Shown here: positions 9,694 through 22,100 of the stretch, piece by piece
Position numbering within the stretch: position 1 is the first letter of the stretch
Layout of the letters: the number at the start of each line of letters is the position of its first letter
Assembly: GCF_020520425.1 (NCBI RefSeq)
Contig: NC_079489.1
Location: 17,012,001-17,076,000 of the forward strand
Direction: 5' to 3'
Length of the DNA stretch: 64,000 nucleotides
From: Spinacia oleracea
Taxonomy: Eukaryota; Streptophyta; Magnoliopsida; Caryophyllales; Amaranthaceae
The notes under the pieces: model-generated
The model's input: the letters and a program-made list of their open reading frames with translations, nothing else
What the model was told of the DNA's origin: nothing
Databases searched by the model: none
Position numbers and translations under genes: made by a program

Positions 9694-12010
9694 TGTTATC
9701 TTCGTCCTACTGCAACATCACTTTCATATTAGTTGGTTTTCTAACTCTTTTCACTACATAAACCTAGCATTCGTTAATAAATAAGATGAATATTTTAGCA
9801 CTCTTCATATTAAATAAAGAAAATAAAATAAAATCGATAATCAATCCATACGGGAAAAAAAAATCTTTTCATTTCAAAAAAAAAATTGTAACCTTATTTC
9901 TCGTACACATGACAATATAGATTAACAAATGTCGATTGCCTATTAGTCTTATAGATTAACCTTATTTTTTCTTCTTCTAATTATCTAATGGTAATTAGCT
10001 TTTTTCAGCATTGAAATTTAATTAGGCTGGCATATCAGATTGTCAAGAAGGAAAAATCAACAAATTAATTTTACGTTCCTACCAAATTATATAGACTCTT
10101 CGACAACGAAATATTTGAACAACCATTCTGCTCTTAATTTCTCCTTTTGGAAGATCTTGCAAGGTTACTGTTACAGTAGCTGCATTTCACGTAATAATAA
10201 ACTCTAAAATGGATAAATCTAGCAAATGGATACATATTTGAGTTAGACTCTAGTAGGCTCAGCCGCCTAGTAATAAGCGACATAGCTTCTCACAAGTCGC
10301 AACAATCATGCACAACCTCCTTTATATTTTACATTTTACATGACTAAAGGGGATAGTGTATGTCCTGCATGATGACATCTCATTCTGGCTCTTATTGTTA
10401 AACAAAATGGGTTCATCCCGTTCCACCCTGACAAGTGACAACCTCCTAACAATATTCATAAATTAAAGTTCATTCTTAGTGCTTGGTTTGGTATGGCAAA
10501 ATTAAAGCTGAGAAACGGAATCAAGTAAGCCAATCCGTTTTTGGGTGTTTGGTATGATTAAAATGTAACTTATTCCGTTATCGGACAGTAATGGAATCCT
10601 CCAATATGTTACCCCAACCTTCCCTATGGTAACACAATCCCTTAACCTCCTCTAACCAAAAAAAATTAAAAACTGGAAAATTTTCAAACGATTTAGTTGT
10701 GAATGACTGTGATTACCGTGAAGATAAGAAAGAGAACAGGTATAGAGTAGTTGATATTGGCAAGGGGATATTATGATTTTGGTTTCTCCAGATATATTTT
10801 TTAATATTCTTTTATAATTACAAAGTACTGTGTTATTTTTTACTTCTCATATAACTGATACCATTCCATTTCCTTTCTCGTGATCATACCAAACATGCTC
10901 TTATGCTATTATACTCCATTGAACATGAGAAGGAGAAATTTTGTAAAGGGAATAGATGGGGCCATTTGCGTATTGGCTTCAACATTGATATAAGAAATTT
11001 GGGTAAAGATAAGAGGGCAGCTGGTACCTGCAACTGCAGAAGCAGAACTCTAACCCATTACCCAACCCAAGTACATGTTCCTCGTGGTTGCAAAATCAAC
11101 CCGGGTTAATTATAAAGGACATGGAGCTAGCACATAGCTAAGATTATATGGTCGTTTGATCCGGGTTTATTTGTCCTATGTCATATGAAAACTTGTTCAA
11201 ACTCTCTTCAACAATGGTCGTATTTGACAAAATTCACAAACCAAAGTTCATAATTACACTATTAACCCTTTATCACAATTCAAAAACACACAGATACATA
11301 TGAATATGAAATTTATTAGAATGATATTTGGTAGAAAAACAAAGTAGATAATAGAAAAACAAAGTAGAATGATATTCGGTGGAAAACAAAGTAGATAAAA
11401 GATAAACAAACCAGCACCCACATTTCCACAACCAATCAAATACATTAACAAGTTGTACCCAAATTTCCAACAAATCAAGGAAATTCAAAATATTTTCCAT
11501 TGATTCCCATCCAACACAAAACACGGCAAAAATCATCAAAAGACAAAATTATCTAAAAAACTCAATCAATTGCTGAAATTATCAATTCAAAAGGTAAGTA
11601 TTATGAAGTAATTGGTTGCATAAAAGTGGAATTTGTCAAAAAAAATGCACTTGAGTAAGAAGAGTTAACCATATCTGAAGAACAAAAAGGGGAAGCAAGA
11701 AACCCTAACACGACGCACAGAGGAGAGCGACAGACGACGTGTTGAAACCCACCGGAATTGCGGGTCCTCGGTGGAGAGAGACGCGGCAGACGGGTTGGTG
11801 GTTTTTCGGTGACTTTTCTGAGTATGAGTGAGCCCTAAAACCGAAAATTATAGAAGCAGGGAGGAAGGAGAGAGAGAGAGAGTGAAATGTTTGAGGCATG
11901 TTTGAGCGCAATTTTTTTCAGTAATGAAACAATATAGCGGGCAAAATGAAAAAGTAGAGCGGTTAATGAAATATTTGTTGACTTCCTTTCCTAAAAATAA
12001 AAATTATTTA
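9694..12010. other. Upstream region of the CACTA transposase genes
   Basis: AT-rich, with no convincing coding exon. It contains a Tourist-like MITE (10479-10900) and short local duplications near 11310-11400 (AAAACAAAGTAGAT repeats). At 11700-11930 there is a GC-richer stretch with AGAGAGAG (CTCTCT on the minus strand) that could be the transposase leader or first exon. A 68-codon minus ORF at 11705-11911 is unsupported as protein. Confidence 0.4.
10479..10900. mobile_element. Tourist-like MITE inside the CACTA element
   Basis: The ends GTGCTTGGTTTGGTATG and CATACCAAACATGCTC are inverted copies, flanked by TTA (10476-10478, 10901-10903). The 3-base TTA duplication fits PIF/Harbinger-type movement. 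Confidence 0.6.
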
Positions 12011-12260
12011 AAAATAAAATAAATTTTGCTACGGATTTATATTCCGTCTCTAAATTTATCTACGGATTTATATTTCCGTCTCTACCTTTCAACGGAAATA
12101 AGTATTCCGTCTCTAAATTTAGCTACGGAGTTCCCATTTCCGTCCATAAAATAATCAGAAACAGAATATTATTTTTCCGTCGCTTATCTAGAAACGGATT
12201 AAATTCCGTCTCTGATTTTCCGTTGTTATACAGCCGTTTTTTTGTAGTGATCCCAACAGT

Positions 12261-14132
12261 GTGTATTTCATACATACATCAGAGAATCCATATGCAGCAG
12301 TAGTATCAGACAAGTTTGATGGAGAAGGGTATGCTGAATGGAAGAGAGGAATTCTTCTTGCTTTTGCAGTCAAGAATAAAGTGAGGTTTATTGATGGTTC
12401 TTTGCCCAAACCAGCTCTCAATCATGCTGATTTTCAAGCCTGGGGTAGATGCAACAGCATGGTTATGTCATACTTGTTGAGGTCCTTGAGTCCAAAAATT
12501 GCAAAAAGTGTAGTGTATTTGTCCACTGCAAGGGAAATTTGGAAAGATTTAGAGGAACGTTTTTCAGTGACTTCTGGCCCACAGTTCTATGGATTGCAAC
12601 AGAATCTAAGTGAAATTTCACAAGGTGAAGATAGTGTAACTGACTTCTTTACTAAGCTCAAGATGATATGGGATGAACTCAGCAGTGCAAAAGCTGTGCC
12701 AGTTTGTGTCTGTACTGGGTGTTCTTGTAATGTTAGCCAGAAATTTCTGCAAGAAAAGGAAGAAGAAAGGCTGGTCCAGTTGCTAATGAAATTACACAAG
12801 AAACATGCACAAGTTCGAACCAATATTCTGATGATGAATCTCTTGCCTAGTATTACAACTGCATACAGATTACTCATTCAAGATGAGAGGCAACAACAAA
12901 TGTCAGAAGATCAAGAAATTAAGCCAATGGCATTTGCAATTTCTGATGACAGGAGGGGTAACTATAATAAGTTTCAGCCTAAAGTCTTACAAGGGCCTGG
13001 AAATCACAAGTTTGCAGTACAAAGCAAAAGGAATTCTTATTTCTGTAATCACTGCAATATGGCTGGACATTCCATGGAAAGGTGTTGGAAGCTACATGGT
13101 TATCCACCAACTCACCATAAGGCAAAGAGATTTGCAGGAGTAATGCAGATTGATGATGTGCAAACTGATGAGAATATCACACATATTTCAGAAGAACAGT
13201 ATCACCAATTCTTGAGTTTAATCAACAATACAGACAAGCCATCAGACAGCAAAGTGAATATGGCAGGTACTTGTCTAATTACTTCTTTTAATTCAAGATG
13301 GGTCATTGATAGTGGAGCCACAGATCATATTTTCTCCAACTTAGATTTGTTTCACAAGTATTCTTTGGTTGATAAGGGTTCCAAGTCTATCACAGTAGCT
13401 GATGGTAAGAAAGTTCAGGTTACTCATATTGGTGATGTTAGAATTGGTAAAGATATTATTCTTCAGAATGTGCTTCATGTTCCTAGCTGTCAGTTTAATC
13501 TGATATCCACTCACAAACTGTGCAAAGATTTATCATGCAATATTATATTTACTCATGACAAGTGTATGATTCAGGGGCTTTCCAAGACAACTACAGTGGT
13601 TCTTGGTAAAATAGAGTCTGGATTATATGTTGTGATTGAAGAAATCATGGAGAATAAGAGAGAGGAGAATAAAGACTGTCCAATAGTTTTGGCTACAGTG
13701 AGTGATGAAATCAAGTTGTGGCATCTCAGATTGGGTCACTTGCCTTTTGATAAACTACACTTAGTGAATAAAGATTTGCCTTCAGTAGGAAGAAATTGTG
13801 ACAGTTTCTGTCAGATTTGTCCAAAAGCCAAACAATGTAGACAGTCTTTTCCAATTAGTCAGACTAAGACATTTCAGTGTTTTGAGTTAGTTCATATTGA
13901 TGTTTGGGGACCATATAGAGTTCCAACCCATGATCATTGTACTTATTTCCTCACAATTGTAGATGACTATTCCAGAAATACATGGACCTTTTTGATGAAA
14001 CACAAAACTGATTCAGTTGATATTTTGTCTAGATTCTTGGTCTACATTCATACTCAGTTTGGTTTAAAGGCTAAATGTTTTAGAACAGATAATGCCAAAG
14101 AGCTTTGTGAAGGCAAGATGTTACAACAATAA
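12261..14132 (+). pseudogene. Ty1/copia gag-protease-integrase region (fossil)
   Basis: The recognisable order is a gag region of the UBN2/DUF4219 kind, a CCHC knuckle (CNHCNMAGHSMERC), a protease with WVIDSGATDH, a GAG-pre-integrase motif (WHLRLGHLPFDKL) and the start of integrase (HIDVWGPY). It belongs to the element at 5799-14576 and is only part of a copia polyprotein. It is a broken fossil. Confidence 0.9.
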
Positions 14133-14151
14133 TGCCTAGCTTGAGGGGGGC

Positions 14152-14576
14152 TATTGGAGAACACAACAATAACAGGAATGGGATTGATGTTGATCACAAC
14201 AAACTCACAACTGAAGCTCCTACTGAATCTACTGAAATCTCCAACAAACATAGAAGCAAGCTGCTGTGTGCTTTGTTAGTTCAGTTGTTCAGATTAGTTG
14301 ATACACAGATTGATGACATGGCGTTGGCTTACACAGATTGCTGACATGTAATGGTTAGGTCTATGTTGTTAGCTGTGTTAGTTAAGTTGTTAGCTGTGTT
14401 AGTTGAGCAAAGTTAGTTGTAACTAACTTCTTCTTTCATCTGATCAGTTGTGAGATGTAGTGCATAGCTTAACTATAAATACTAGCCTACTTCTCTTCTC
14501 TGTAATACAGTTTTACAATCAATAAAAACTTCTCCCTCTCTTCTCTCAAATGAAGTTCTGTCTATGAACTTCTTTA
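14152..14576 (+). repeat. 3' LTR of the Ty1/copia fossil
   Basis: It is 425 bases long, preceded by the purine tract TTGAGGGGGG and followed by target duplication AAAAT at 14577-14581. It is a close match to the 5' LTR. Confidence 0.9.
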
Positions 14577-14639
14577 AAAATCATGGACTATTTTCAGTCA
14601 ATTATAGTACGCATGCAATAATCATACGTACCATCAACA

Positions 14640-15273
14640 TTAGGAGCAATTAGTATCACAATTTGTTTGGTCATTTGAGGTTGAAGCTATCTCCCTTAGT
14701 ACTTGTGACTTATCTTCATCATCAAAACTCGGAAATTGGCGCTCACAAGCAGAAGGATCAAATATAAAAACATCAAAAACAAAGTTACCAAGGTGCCTAA
14801 ACACCAAGAAATCACCAATTTGCAAATCATGCTCATTGCAAAATTTAACCCACCCATCTTCCAATTGCCTTCCATCACTACCCACTTTGACGTACCAAAT
14901 TTTTTGTTGTCTGTCAATTAACACTACAAGAATTGTACTATTAACGACGGGCAATCCCGTCGCGAAAGGCCAATAATCGTTGATTAACGACGGGATTTCC
15001 TGTCGCGAGCCCGTCATAAAAGGGGGTCGTCGTTAATTGAAAATCCCGTCGTAAATCCGTCGTAAAAGACATTTGCGACGGTTATTCCCGTCATTGTTTG
15101 GTTATTAGCCCCGTCGCAAAAGCCTTTTGCGACGAGATTTTTGACCCGTCGTAATTAGGTTGTCGTTAAAGATACAAATTCTTGTAGTGTAATTTGGCAA
15201 TAATAATCTCATCATTAGCTCCTTTATCACCATTATCTTCTCTAAGATGTTGAATAAATGACTTTGGGATTAA
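14640..15273 (-). pseudogene. Locus A exon 2: first B3 domain, interrupted by a CACTA MITE
   Basis: Upstream of the MITE it reads LIPKSFIQHLREDNGDKGAND. Downstream it reads LIDRQQKIWYVKVGSDG, GWVKFCNEHDLQIGDFLVF and NFVFDVFIFDPSACERQFP, a textbook N-terminal REM B3 domain. Locus B exon 2 (36041-35700) has the same parts without interruption. The insertion at 14922-15189 places transposon sequence within the B3 domain. Confidence 0.85.
14922..15189. mobile_element. CACTA-type MITE in the B3 exon
   Basis: It starts CACTACAAGAATTGTAC and ends AAATTCTTGTAGTG. The duplication TAA flanks it on both sides (14919-14921, 15190-15192). The interior is built of CGACGGG / CCCGTCG repeats. It is 268 bases long. 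Confidence 0.92.
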
Positions 15274-15432
15274 CTGCATCCATATATTCAACAATTACTA
15301 TAACTAATTACTCACATGCAAAAATGTTAAGCAAATTTAATTGTCAAGATGCATGCATACACTTATGATTTACCGTATCATGCATTTAAATTTCTTTTGT
15401 TAATTAATAGTAAAGAAATAAGATGGACTTAC

Positions 15433-15501
15433 AAAGTTGGTTTGAAATCCAGGAAGGAGGGGCAGGAAAAAGTGAGGTTTGCTTGGGCTGAAAAACGTCA
15501 T
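15433..15501 (-). CDS. Locus A exon 1
   Basis: 23 codons from ATG (MTFFSPSKPHFFLPLLPGF) to donor TTT|GTAAGT. It has exactly the same length and phase as exon 1 of loci B and C. The PHFF...PxFQxNF pattern directly precedes the first B3 domain in REM proteins. Confidence 0.8.
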
Positions 15502-16155
15502 TGTAGACTCGTTGTAGCGGTGACGTGGTGGAGCGTGGCGCTAGTCTAGGCCGGCCACGCTAATTCAGAGAGATGGAAGCTAAGTGTTACTCGTGTGCTT
15601 GTTAGCTAGCTAGCTAGTAGTTTCTTGGTGTAATGCAACTTATGGTATATACGGTTGAAATATGGGTGGAGTTTGTTGGTAAGGTTAATTACTTAGTGAC
15701 GTTATGTTGAGTGTTGTTTGGGAGTTTGTAAACATTATTGGTCAAGTTTATTTCATACAGTAACTTTCTTGAAACTTGAGATCTATTTCATTGATCATAG
15801 TAATAAGAGGAGGGAGTATTTGCACATGTCTGATATGTGCAACCCAACACATATCAGACCCAAAAGAAAAGGAAAATTAAAAGGGTTGCACATTTTGGGG
15901 GGAAAATAAAATTGAATAGTGAAAGACACATGGTCAAACTTCCATGTTGGACCTGGCTACGTGGAAATACTTGAGCTGCTCTCAATTCCTTCTGTTCTTC
16001 CCCAAATCGTCTTCTTTTTCTTCCCCAATTCTCATCCCAGGTTCTTCAATTCAAACAAACCAGTAATGAACCTCAAACACAAACAAATAAATTGAGTTCA
16101 ACCACAAACAAATTCAACTTATCTTCTTAATTTTAGTCGGATTAATGTTTTCGCG
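15502..16155. other. Shared upstream region between locus A and the FAR1-like gene
   Basis: This is a divergent promoter interval of about 650 bases. It holds a CT-rich leader with TTCTTCCCC near 15990-16040 ahead of the FAR1-like ATG. The small ORFs here have no support. Confidence 0.4.
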
Positions 16156-19100
16156 ATGACTTCAAGGGAAATAGATCCAGAATCTGGGCGTTTAATAAAC
16201 GACGAAAAGGGGCCGTATGAATGGAGGTGGGAATCTCAGTGTTCCGATGATGAACAAGACCCGATTGAGGTAAATGGAGCCTTTGTTTATTGTTTTTCTC
16301 GGAAATTTAGGGTTTTATAGGTATATAATTTCGTGTATTTCGTGTTTAATTTGTTTGATATGAATGCTCTGATTTCTATGTTGTAGTTATGAGGTTGGAA
16401 TTCCTCCTTAATATGTTAGTTTTTTTTTTGTTTTTGCTAAGCAAGTGAGAATAATATTATAGCTCAAAAACAGTCAAGTACAACCTAAGATCACTTCAAG
16501 AGAGACAAACCAAATAGGTTGGACCATCTCAACCAAGAAGCAACCAAAACAACTAGGCATACACAGATTACAAGTTCACAAACCAATTACAATCTTTCCT
16601 ATTCACATACTTAGGCATAACAACCTGAATTCTCCTTCTCACTGCTTGCTTCAAAGCACCTATAGTACTCTTGACAGTAGGGATACAGCAATCCCAAAAC
16701 ACTGAATTCCTGCATTTCCAGATGAGATATACCACTGCTACAATAGCAGCAAGATAAACTTGCTTTCTAAACTTAGAGCTTCTGCCATGTCTGATGGATC
16801 TGTATAGAAGGTGGAGATCAGTTGCTGCAATTCTAATACCCAGCCATGTTTTCAACTCTGTCAGGCATTTCCTGCTATAAGAACACTCAAAAAACAGATA
16901 TTGATGAGTTTCATCACCTTGGCCACAAATGAGACAGCTAGAGGTAGTGCTGATGCCAATACTAGCTAACTTAGCTGTAGTTTGCAGTCTGGATTGGATT
17001 GCCAACCAAGCAATACATCTGTGTTTGGGAGTACTGAGCCTATTCCACACAAGTTTATCCCAATGCACCTTAGGTCTATCTCCAACTAGCTTTTGATACA
17101 CTTGCTTCACTGAATAATGAGGCATTGCTTCCAAATCAGCTTTAGAATACACTAACTTCAATTTTTCCTTTGTATTGCAAATCTGCTTCCAATACCAACT
17201 AGCAGAGCTGCTAGGTTGGTAATCCCACCATTCCCCATTCTTTAAATACACTGAAGTGATCCATTTAATCCACACATTATCCTGCTTAGTCACCAAAGCC
17301 AAACATATTTGCCTAAATTGGCAACATTCCACAGAAACACATCTCTGAAGCCTAATCCACCTGCTTTCTTATCACAACAGATACTATCCCAAGAGATATT
17401 GCATGGCTTATGGCTAAAAGCTTGACCACTCCAAAGAAAAGCTCTGCAAATTTTAACAATACTCTGCAGCACACTCTTAGGAAGAACAAAGATCTGAGCC
17501 TAATACATGTGAAGACTAAGAAGCACAGAATTGACCAACTGCATTCTAGCTGTATAAGATAGATTTCTGGAACTCCATAGCTTAATTCTGCTAGTCATCT
17601 TATCAACCAACACCCCACATTGAGAAGTAGAAATTCTTTTTGAACAAATGGGAACACCTAAATATTTAAAAGGCAAGCTGCTTCTAGTGAAACCAGAAGT
17701 CTCAACTACTCTTTGTACTTCACTTTCCACCATGGCATGGCAAAAGATGGAAGACTTCTGAATATTAGCTTTCAAACCAGAGGAATCAGAGAACAATTTG
17801 AAGGCTTGTAAGAGAAGATAGATGGATGAAAATTCACCTTTACAGAACAAAATCAGGTCATCAGCAAAACACAAATGAGTGAGCTTTGTATCTTTACATC
17901 TTGGATGGTACTGGAACTGAGTCAAACTACTCATTTTATGCAAAATCCTTGATAGATACTCCATGCAGATAACAAAGAGTAAGGGAGAAAGAGGATCCCC
18001 TTGTCTCAAACCCCTCCGAGATTTAAAAAACCTATGCATGGATCCATTGATCATGAGTGAAAACATTGGTGTGGTGACACACTCCATTACTAAATTCACA
18101 CAATGCTCAGGGAATTCCAGTGCAACCAACATTTCTTTTAGGAAAGACCAATCCACTGTGTCATAAGCCTTTTGCAAATCAATCTTCATTAAGCAACTAG
18201 GTTTCACACATTTTCTTCCATAGTGTCTCACCAGGTCCTGCACCACCATAATGTTATGAACAATGTATCTGCCATGAACAAAACCCCCTTGATTCTCCAG
18301 AATAAGATCAGGAAGAATTTGCCTCAATCTACCACAAAGAACTTTAGTGATGCACTTGTAGATAGTATTGCAGCAAGAGATAGGCCTAAAATCACTAACA
18401 TTCTTAGGACATTTAGTTTTTGGAATCAAAGTAACAACTGTGTGATTCACCTCTTTCAGCAGTTTGCCATTCCTCAACACATCCAGGACAACCTCAATCA
18501 CCTCACTCCTAACAACATGCCAAGCATCCTTGTAGAAAAAGGAACCAAACCCATCTGGACCTGGTGCTTTGATACCAGGAATAGAGAAAAGAGCTGCTTT
18601 CACCTCCTCAGCAGTATAAGGGGCATTGAGAATTGTTTTATGATGCTCCTGACAAAGGACCAGTGTGAACCACCTGTGTGATAACAGGAGTTCTACCTTC
18701 ATAAACACTCCCCAATAACATCTTGTAATAATCCAAGAAAGCTTCTGAAACATCTGCAGCCTGATCTTTCCAATTCCCTTCCATATCATGTATACTGTAA
18801 ATCTGATTCTGAACTTGTCTGCTTCTTATACTTTGATGAAACAAAGCTGTATTTCCATCACCAGCTTTAACCCAAGCCAGCTTAGCCTTCTGAGCCAAAA
18901 AATCCAGATAAATCTTGTGTTTGACCTTATAATCATGAATGGCCTGTAATTCCAAATCTGCAAGAGTATGATCTGTAGGAGCTAAATGCATAGCTTCTTG
19001 AGCAGCTATCATTGCATGATAAGCACTAAGATCAGCAACTTGAACATCTGAAAAACCAGTTTTATTTAGATCCTTGAGAACACCCTTAACCTTCTTGAGT

Positions 19101-22100
19101 TTACTCACCACACAGAACATTTTGCTACCATTGATAGGAGTGTTCCAAGCATCAGCCACAATTGTATTGAAACTGGGAGATGTTTTCCACATTGTAAAGT
19201 ATTTAAATGGTTTTATTCCTCCATTAACCCTGGGATACACAGTCAAAAGACTAGGAGAGTGATCAAAATGGCCTTCTAGGTGAAAGCAAGCTTCTGCAGA
19301 AGGATAACAATCAAACCAAGCAACATTGCCAAGAATTCTGTCAAGCTTTGAAAAAACTCTGTCTGCCCCTTGTTGTTTATTATTCCAAGTGTAGAGATTC
19401 CCCACACATTTAACATCCTCCATTCCACATCCATGCATACAGTTATTGATATCAACAATTTCCATATGCCTGACAGGAGCACCCATTCTTTCATTTACTG
19501 ACATGACACAGCTAAAATCCCCACAGATAATCCATGGACTATGAACATTCAAGGTAACCAAATCTCTCCATAAAACTTGACTTAAACTATTCTCATTAAA
19601 AGCATAGACAAAGGTGCAGTAGAAGCTAGGCATACCACTTACAGGGGTGATATGGCAATGCATGAACTGACTTGATGCAGCTACAATATTCACTGTAAAA
19701 CACCCAGGCTTCCAAGCTACAATGATTCTACCACCAACATGATAGCTAGAATTACTAGTGAAACACCAATTAATAAACATTTTTTGGTAAAGCTTACCTA
19801 GATTAGGCACCTTCACCTTGTGTTCCAGAAGGCCTACCAATCCCACCTCATATTTTTGAATGAAATTTCTAACTTCATTCTGCTTCTGAGAAGAATTGAG
19901 CCCTCTGACATTCCAGGTGAGTAATCTATCCATAAGAGTGGGAAGAGTCCCCTCTTCCACTATTAGTACTCTCATTTTCTACCTCCACCAGACTATCCAC
20001 TCCAATAGCATCATCTCTCTCAACTAACAACTGGAAAGTATTAGTTGTGTGAGTTGGAACAACTGGTGAGTTTCTAACTCTGATAGGTCTGAGGGTTCTT
20101 TGAAAACCTTATGGATCCATGATTGGCACCTCAGTGGCCCCATTTCCATTTTCCTGAGCTGTACTCACAGTAGTGTGTTTCCTAACCCACACTTTCTTAG
20201 CATTCTTTTGTCTACAATCAGCAGCCATGTGTCCTATCATCTTACATGCTGTACACAAGGTTGGTCTCCATTCTAAGTGAACCCCAACTCTTATCATTTC
20301 TCCATTCTCATTCCTAAAAGAAATAGCATCCACAACCTCCTGAGATAATGGCACATCCACTAAGACCCTTGCATACTGTAACTTGTCTCTGCATGCTGTT
20401 GCATGGTCTCTCTTAATGGGTTTACCAATCTGGCTTACAATTTTGAATAAGGATCTTTCTCCCCAATATTTGAAGTTTAATTGCAGTTGTAACCAGATGG
20501 GTACTGATTTCACATCATCCTTCTCCATGTCGTCAACAGTCCATGGTTTAAGAATCAATGGTTTGCTGTCAAAAAAATAGTGTCCTGCTACAACTTTGTC
20601 CCTAGAGTCCATTGTTAAAAAACGAACCAGGAAAATACCCTTTTTCACCATAACCACCTTATCAACATTCAAATTCCTCCATATCCTTCGAATGAATCCC
20701 TCCATCACATTCAAAGGAGGATTTGCTCCCACAATATAGCATACTACTGCAGAATTCCAGAAATCAACTTCCTCTTGAATATCTTCAAGATCAATTTCAA
20801 TCGGATTATTGGATTCCATCACAACAGGTTCATCGGGAATTATGTGTAAATCAGATTCAATCAGTTCATTCGTATTCACATTGTGATTAGATTCATCATC
20901 AGATTCATTATCAATCATCGCATCAATTTGGTGCAAAATAGGAATAGTACCTACATCCACATTTACTCTGGATTGAGTTTTGCCAGCATTTCCAGCTGAT
21001 TGATGAATATGCTGCATAAAATAATTGAAAGAGTGCCTCATTTCTGATCGAACTTGCAATTGGTGCAAACTCGTTTTCGGAGTGAAAACCTCATTCTCAA
21101 ATCCAAAATCAATTGCCTCCACTCCAAGAACTTCATTGATTGATCGCGTACGTTGAGCCTGAGAATCCGAAGTAGGTCCTCTTGGTTTCGCTTTCCCATT
21201 ACCATCCTTGTTCCCCTGAGTTTTCGATCTTGACTTCCTTGCCATGGCGGGGTTGTATGATAAGCTACCATACGCCCGAGAGAAAACGTAGAGAAAGTCA
21301 GGGGTTTCTTTGCTTTTTAATATAATATGTTAGTTATGATGTTAGATTTTAAGAAATTTATGAAATTAAGAACGAAATAATGAAAGTTATTGAATAATAT
21401 ACCCATGTTTATTGAATAATAAATATGTCGAATATGTATTATGTAATATTTGTTAATTAATACTTTGATGTTTATTTAGTATTAATGAATAATAGTTAGG
21501 TACGAGTAGTTAGGATTATAGTCAGTGGCGTATCCAAGATTTTGAAACAGGGTAGACACTTTTAAAAGAAATAAAAACTACATTTTTTTTTTTAAAAGAT
21601 ACAATAATGAAAATGACAATTTGCGGAGTACTAATTCCAATGTTTACATAAATTTTACCAATTTCACCGTTCACTCTTACTTTATAAATTGTAAGATTTT
21701 AAATATTATACAAGATAAATGTATACGGAGTACTCCATGTTATATAAGCAAATAACAACAAAACTTAAAAAATATATGAAGTAGAAATTAAAAATCAGAT
21801 GAGAATATGACGTGTCATCCCCGAAAAAAGAAAAAAAACTGGAATTTTAAATACTTGGCGAACTGAAAATAAGCTTTATATATTTGATCTGCAACATAGA
21901 AACATAAAGGCAAGATGCTAGAGTGGTTAGCAAGGAAATCTAGTCATGATATTGCCCCCTTTGGTCATGGGTTAGACTCCTACATTGAACAAATTTGTGT
22001 TTTTTTTTCTTTTTTTAAACTCAGCCTATTAAATGATTTTTCGATTAAAAAATTGGGTAGACAAATGTCTACCCAGTTTACACTATGCATCCGCCCTGAT

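Larger units (their letters stand above)
6409..12249 (-). mobile_element. CACTA (En/Spm) transposon inserted in the copia fossil
   Basis: It starts CACTACAAAAAAAAAACCG and ends with the inverse CCGTTTTTTTGTAGTG. The 3-base duplication ATC lies on both sides (6406-6408, 12250-12252). Both subterminal regions (6430-6860, 12020-12240) are packed with CCGTCTCT / ACGGAA motifs, the usual binding array for CACTA TNPA. Minus-strand genes inside encode TNP2 (broken) and a TNPA-like product. Its size is 5841 bases. The transposase is truncated, so movement would need help in trans. Confidence 0.92.
5799..14576 (+). mobile_element. Ty1/copia LTR retrotransposon fossil carrying a CACTA transposon
   Basis: Two LTRs (5799-6210 and 14152-14576, starting TATTGGAG and ending TTCTTTA) flank the body, with a 5-base duplication AAAAT outside. 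A primer-binding site for initiator tRNA-Met (TGGTATCAGAGC) follows the 5' LTR, and a purine tract precedes the 3' LTR. The recognised parts are gag with a CCHC knuckle, protease, GAG-pre-integrase and part of integrase, in copia order. I see no reverse transcriptase or RNase H. The element is broken and cannot be autonomous; apart from the inserted CACTA it is only about 2.9 kb. The LTRs differ by about ten substitutions plus a short length difference, so insertion was perhaps about a million years ago. It sits in intron 2 of B3 locus A, opposite in orientation. Confidence 0.92.
2217..15501 (-). pseudogene. REM-type B3 transcription factor locus A, broken by several insertions
   Basis: The exons, in order on the minus strand, are 15501-15433 (MTFFSPSKPHFF...), about 15273-14640 (first B3), 5662-5550 and 4134-3892 (second B3), 3735-3320 (start of the third B3) and 2460-2217 (B3 remainder). 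Splice borders match those of loci B and C. REM proteins are plant nuclear DNA-binding factors with several B3 domains, many acting in reproductive meristems. The copy is damaged. A 268-base CACTA MITE sits in exon 2, a 328-base Stowaway MITE sits in exon 5, and exon 4 carries about eight extra bases (GAGTGTGT-like) that shift the frame before CDIVLRNE. Introns 2 and 3 are swollen by nested transposons. Exon 2 runs into a stop in the present frame with no clear donor, so a short single-B3 product is possible. A full-length product is unlikely. Confidence 0.75.
16422..21322 (-). mobile_element. Full-length L1-type LINE, antisense in the FAR1-like intron
   Basis: It runs from a 5' end near 21322 to a poly-A 3' end at 16422-16432. 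It is flanked by an exact 13-base duplication TAATATGTTAGTT (16409-16421, 21323-21335). ORF1 and an endonuclease-reverse transcriptase region are present. The short leader (about 77 bases before ORF1) and presence of ORF1 indicate an essentially full-length copy. The plant L1 design with a DUF4283/RRM-like ORF1 plus zinc knuckle resembles the BNR-type LINEs known from beet. Confidence 0.92.

Noticed and set aside
12587-12877. 96-codon minus ORF
   Set aside because: Antisense shadow of the copia gag region.
18223-18681. 152-codon plus ORF inside the LINE
   Set aside because: It is the antisense shadow of the reverse transcriptase region.
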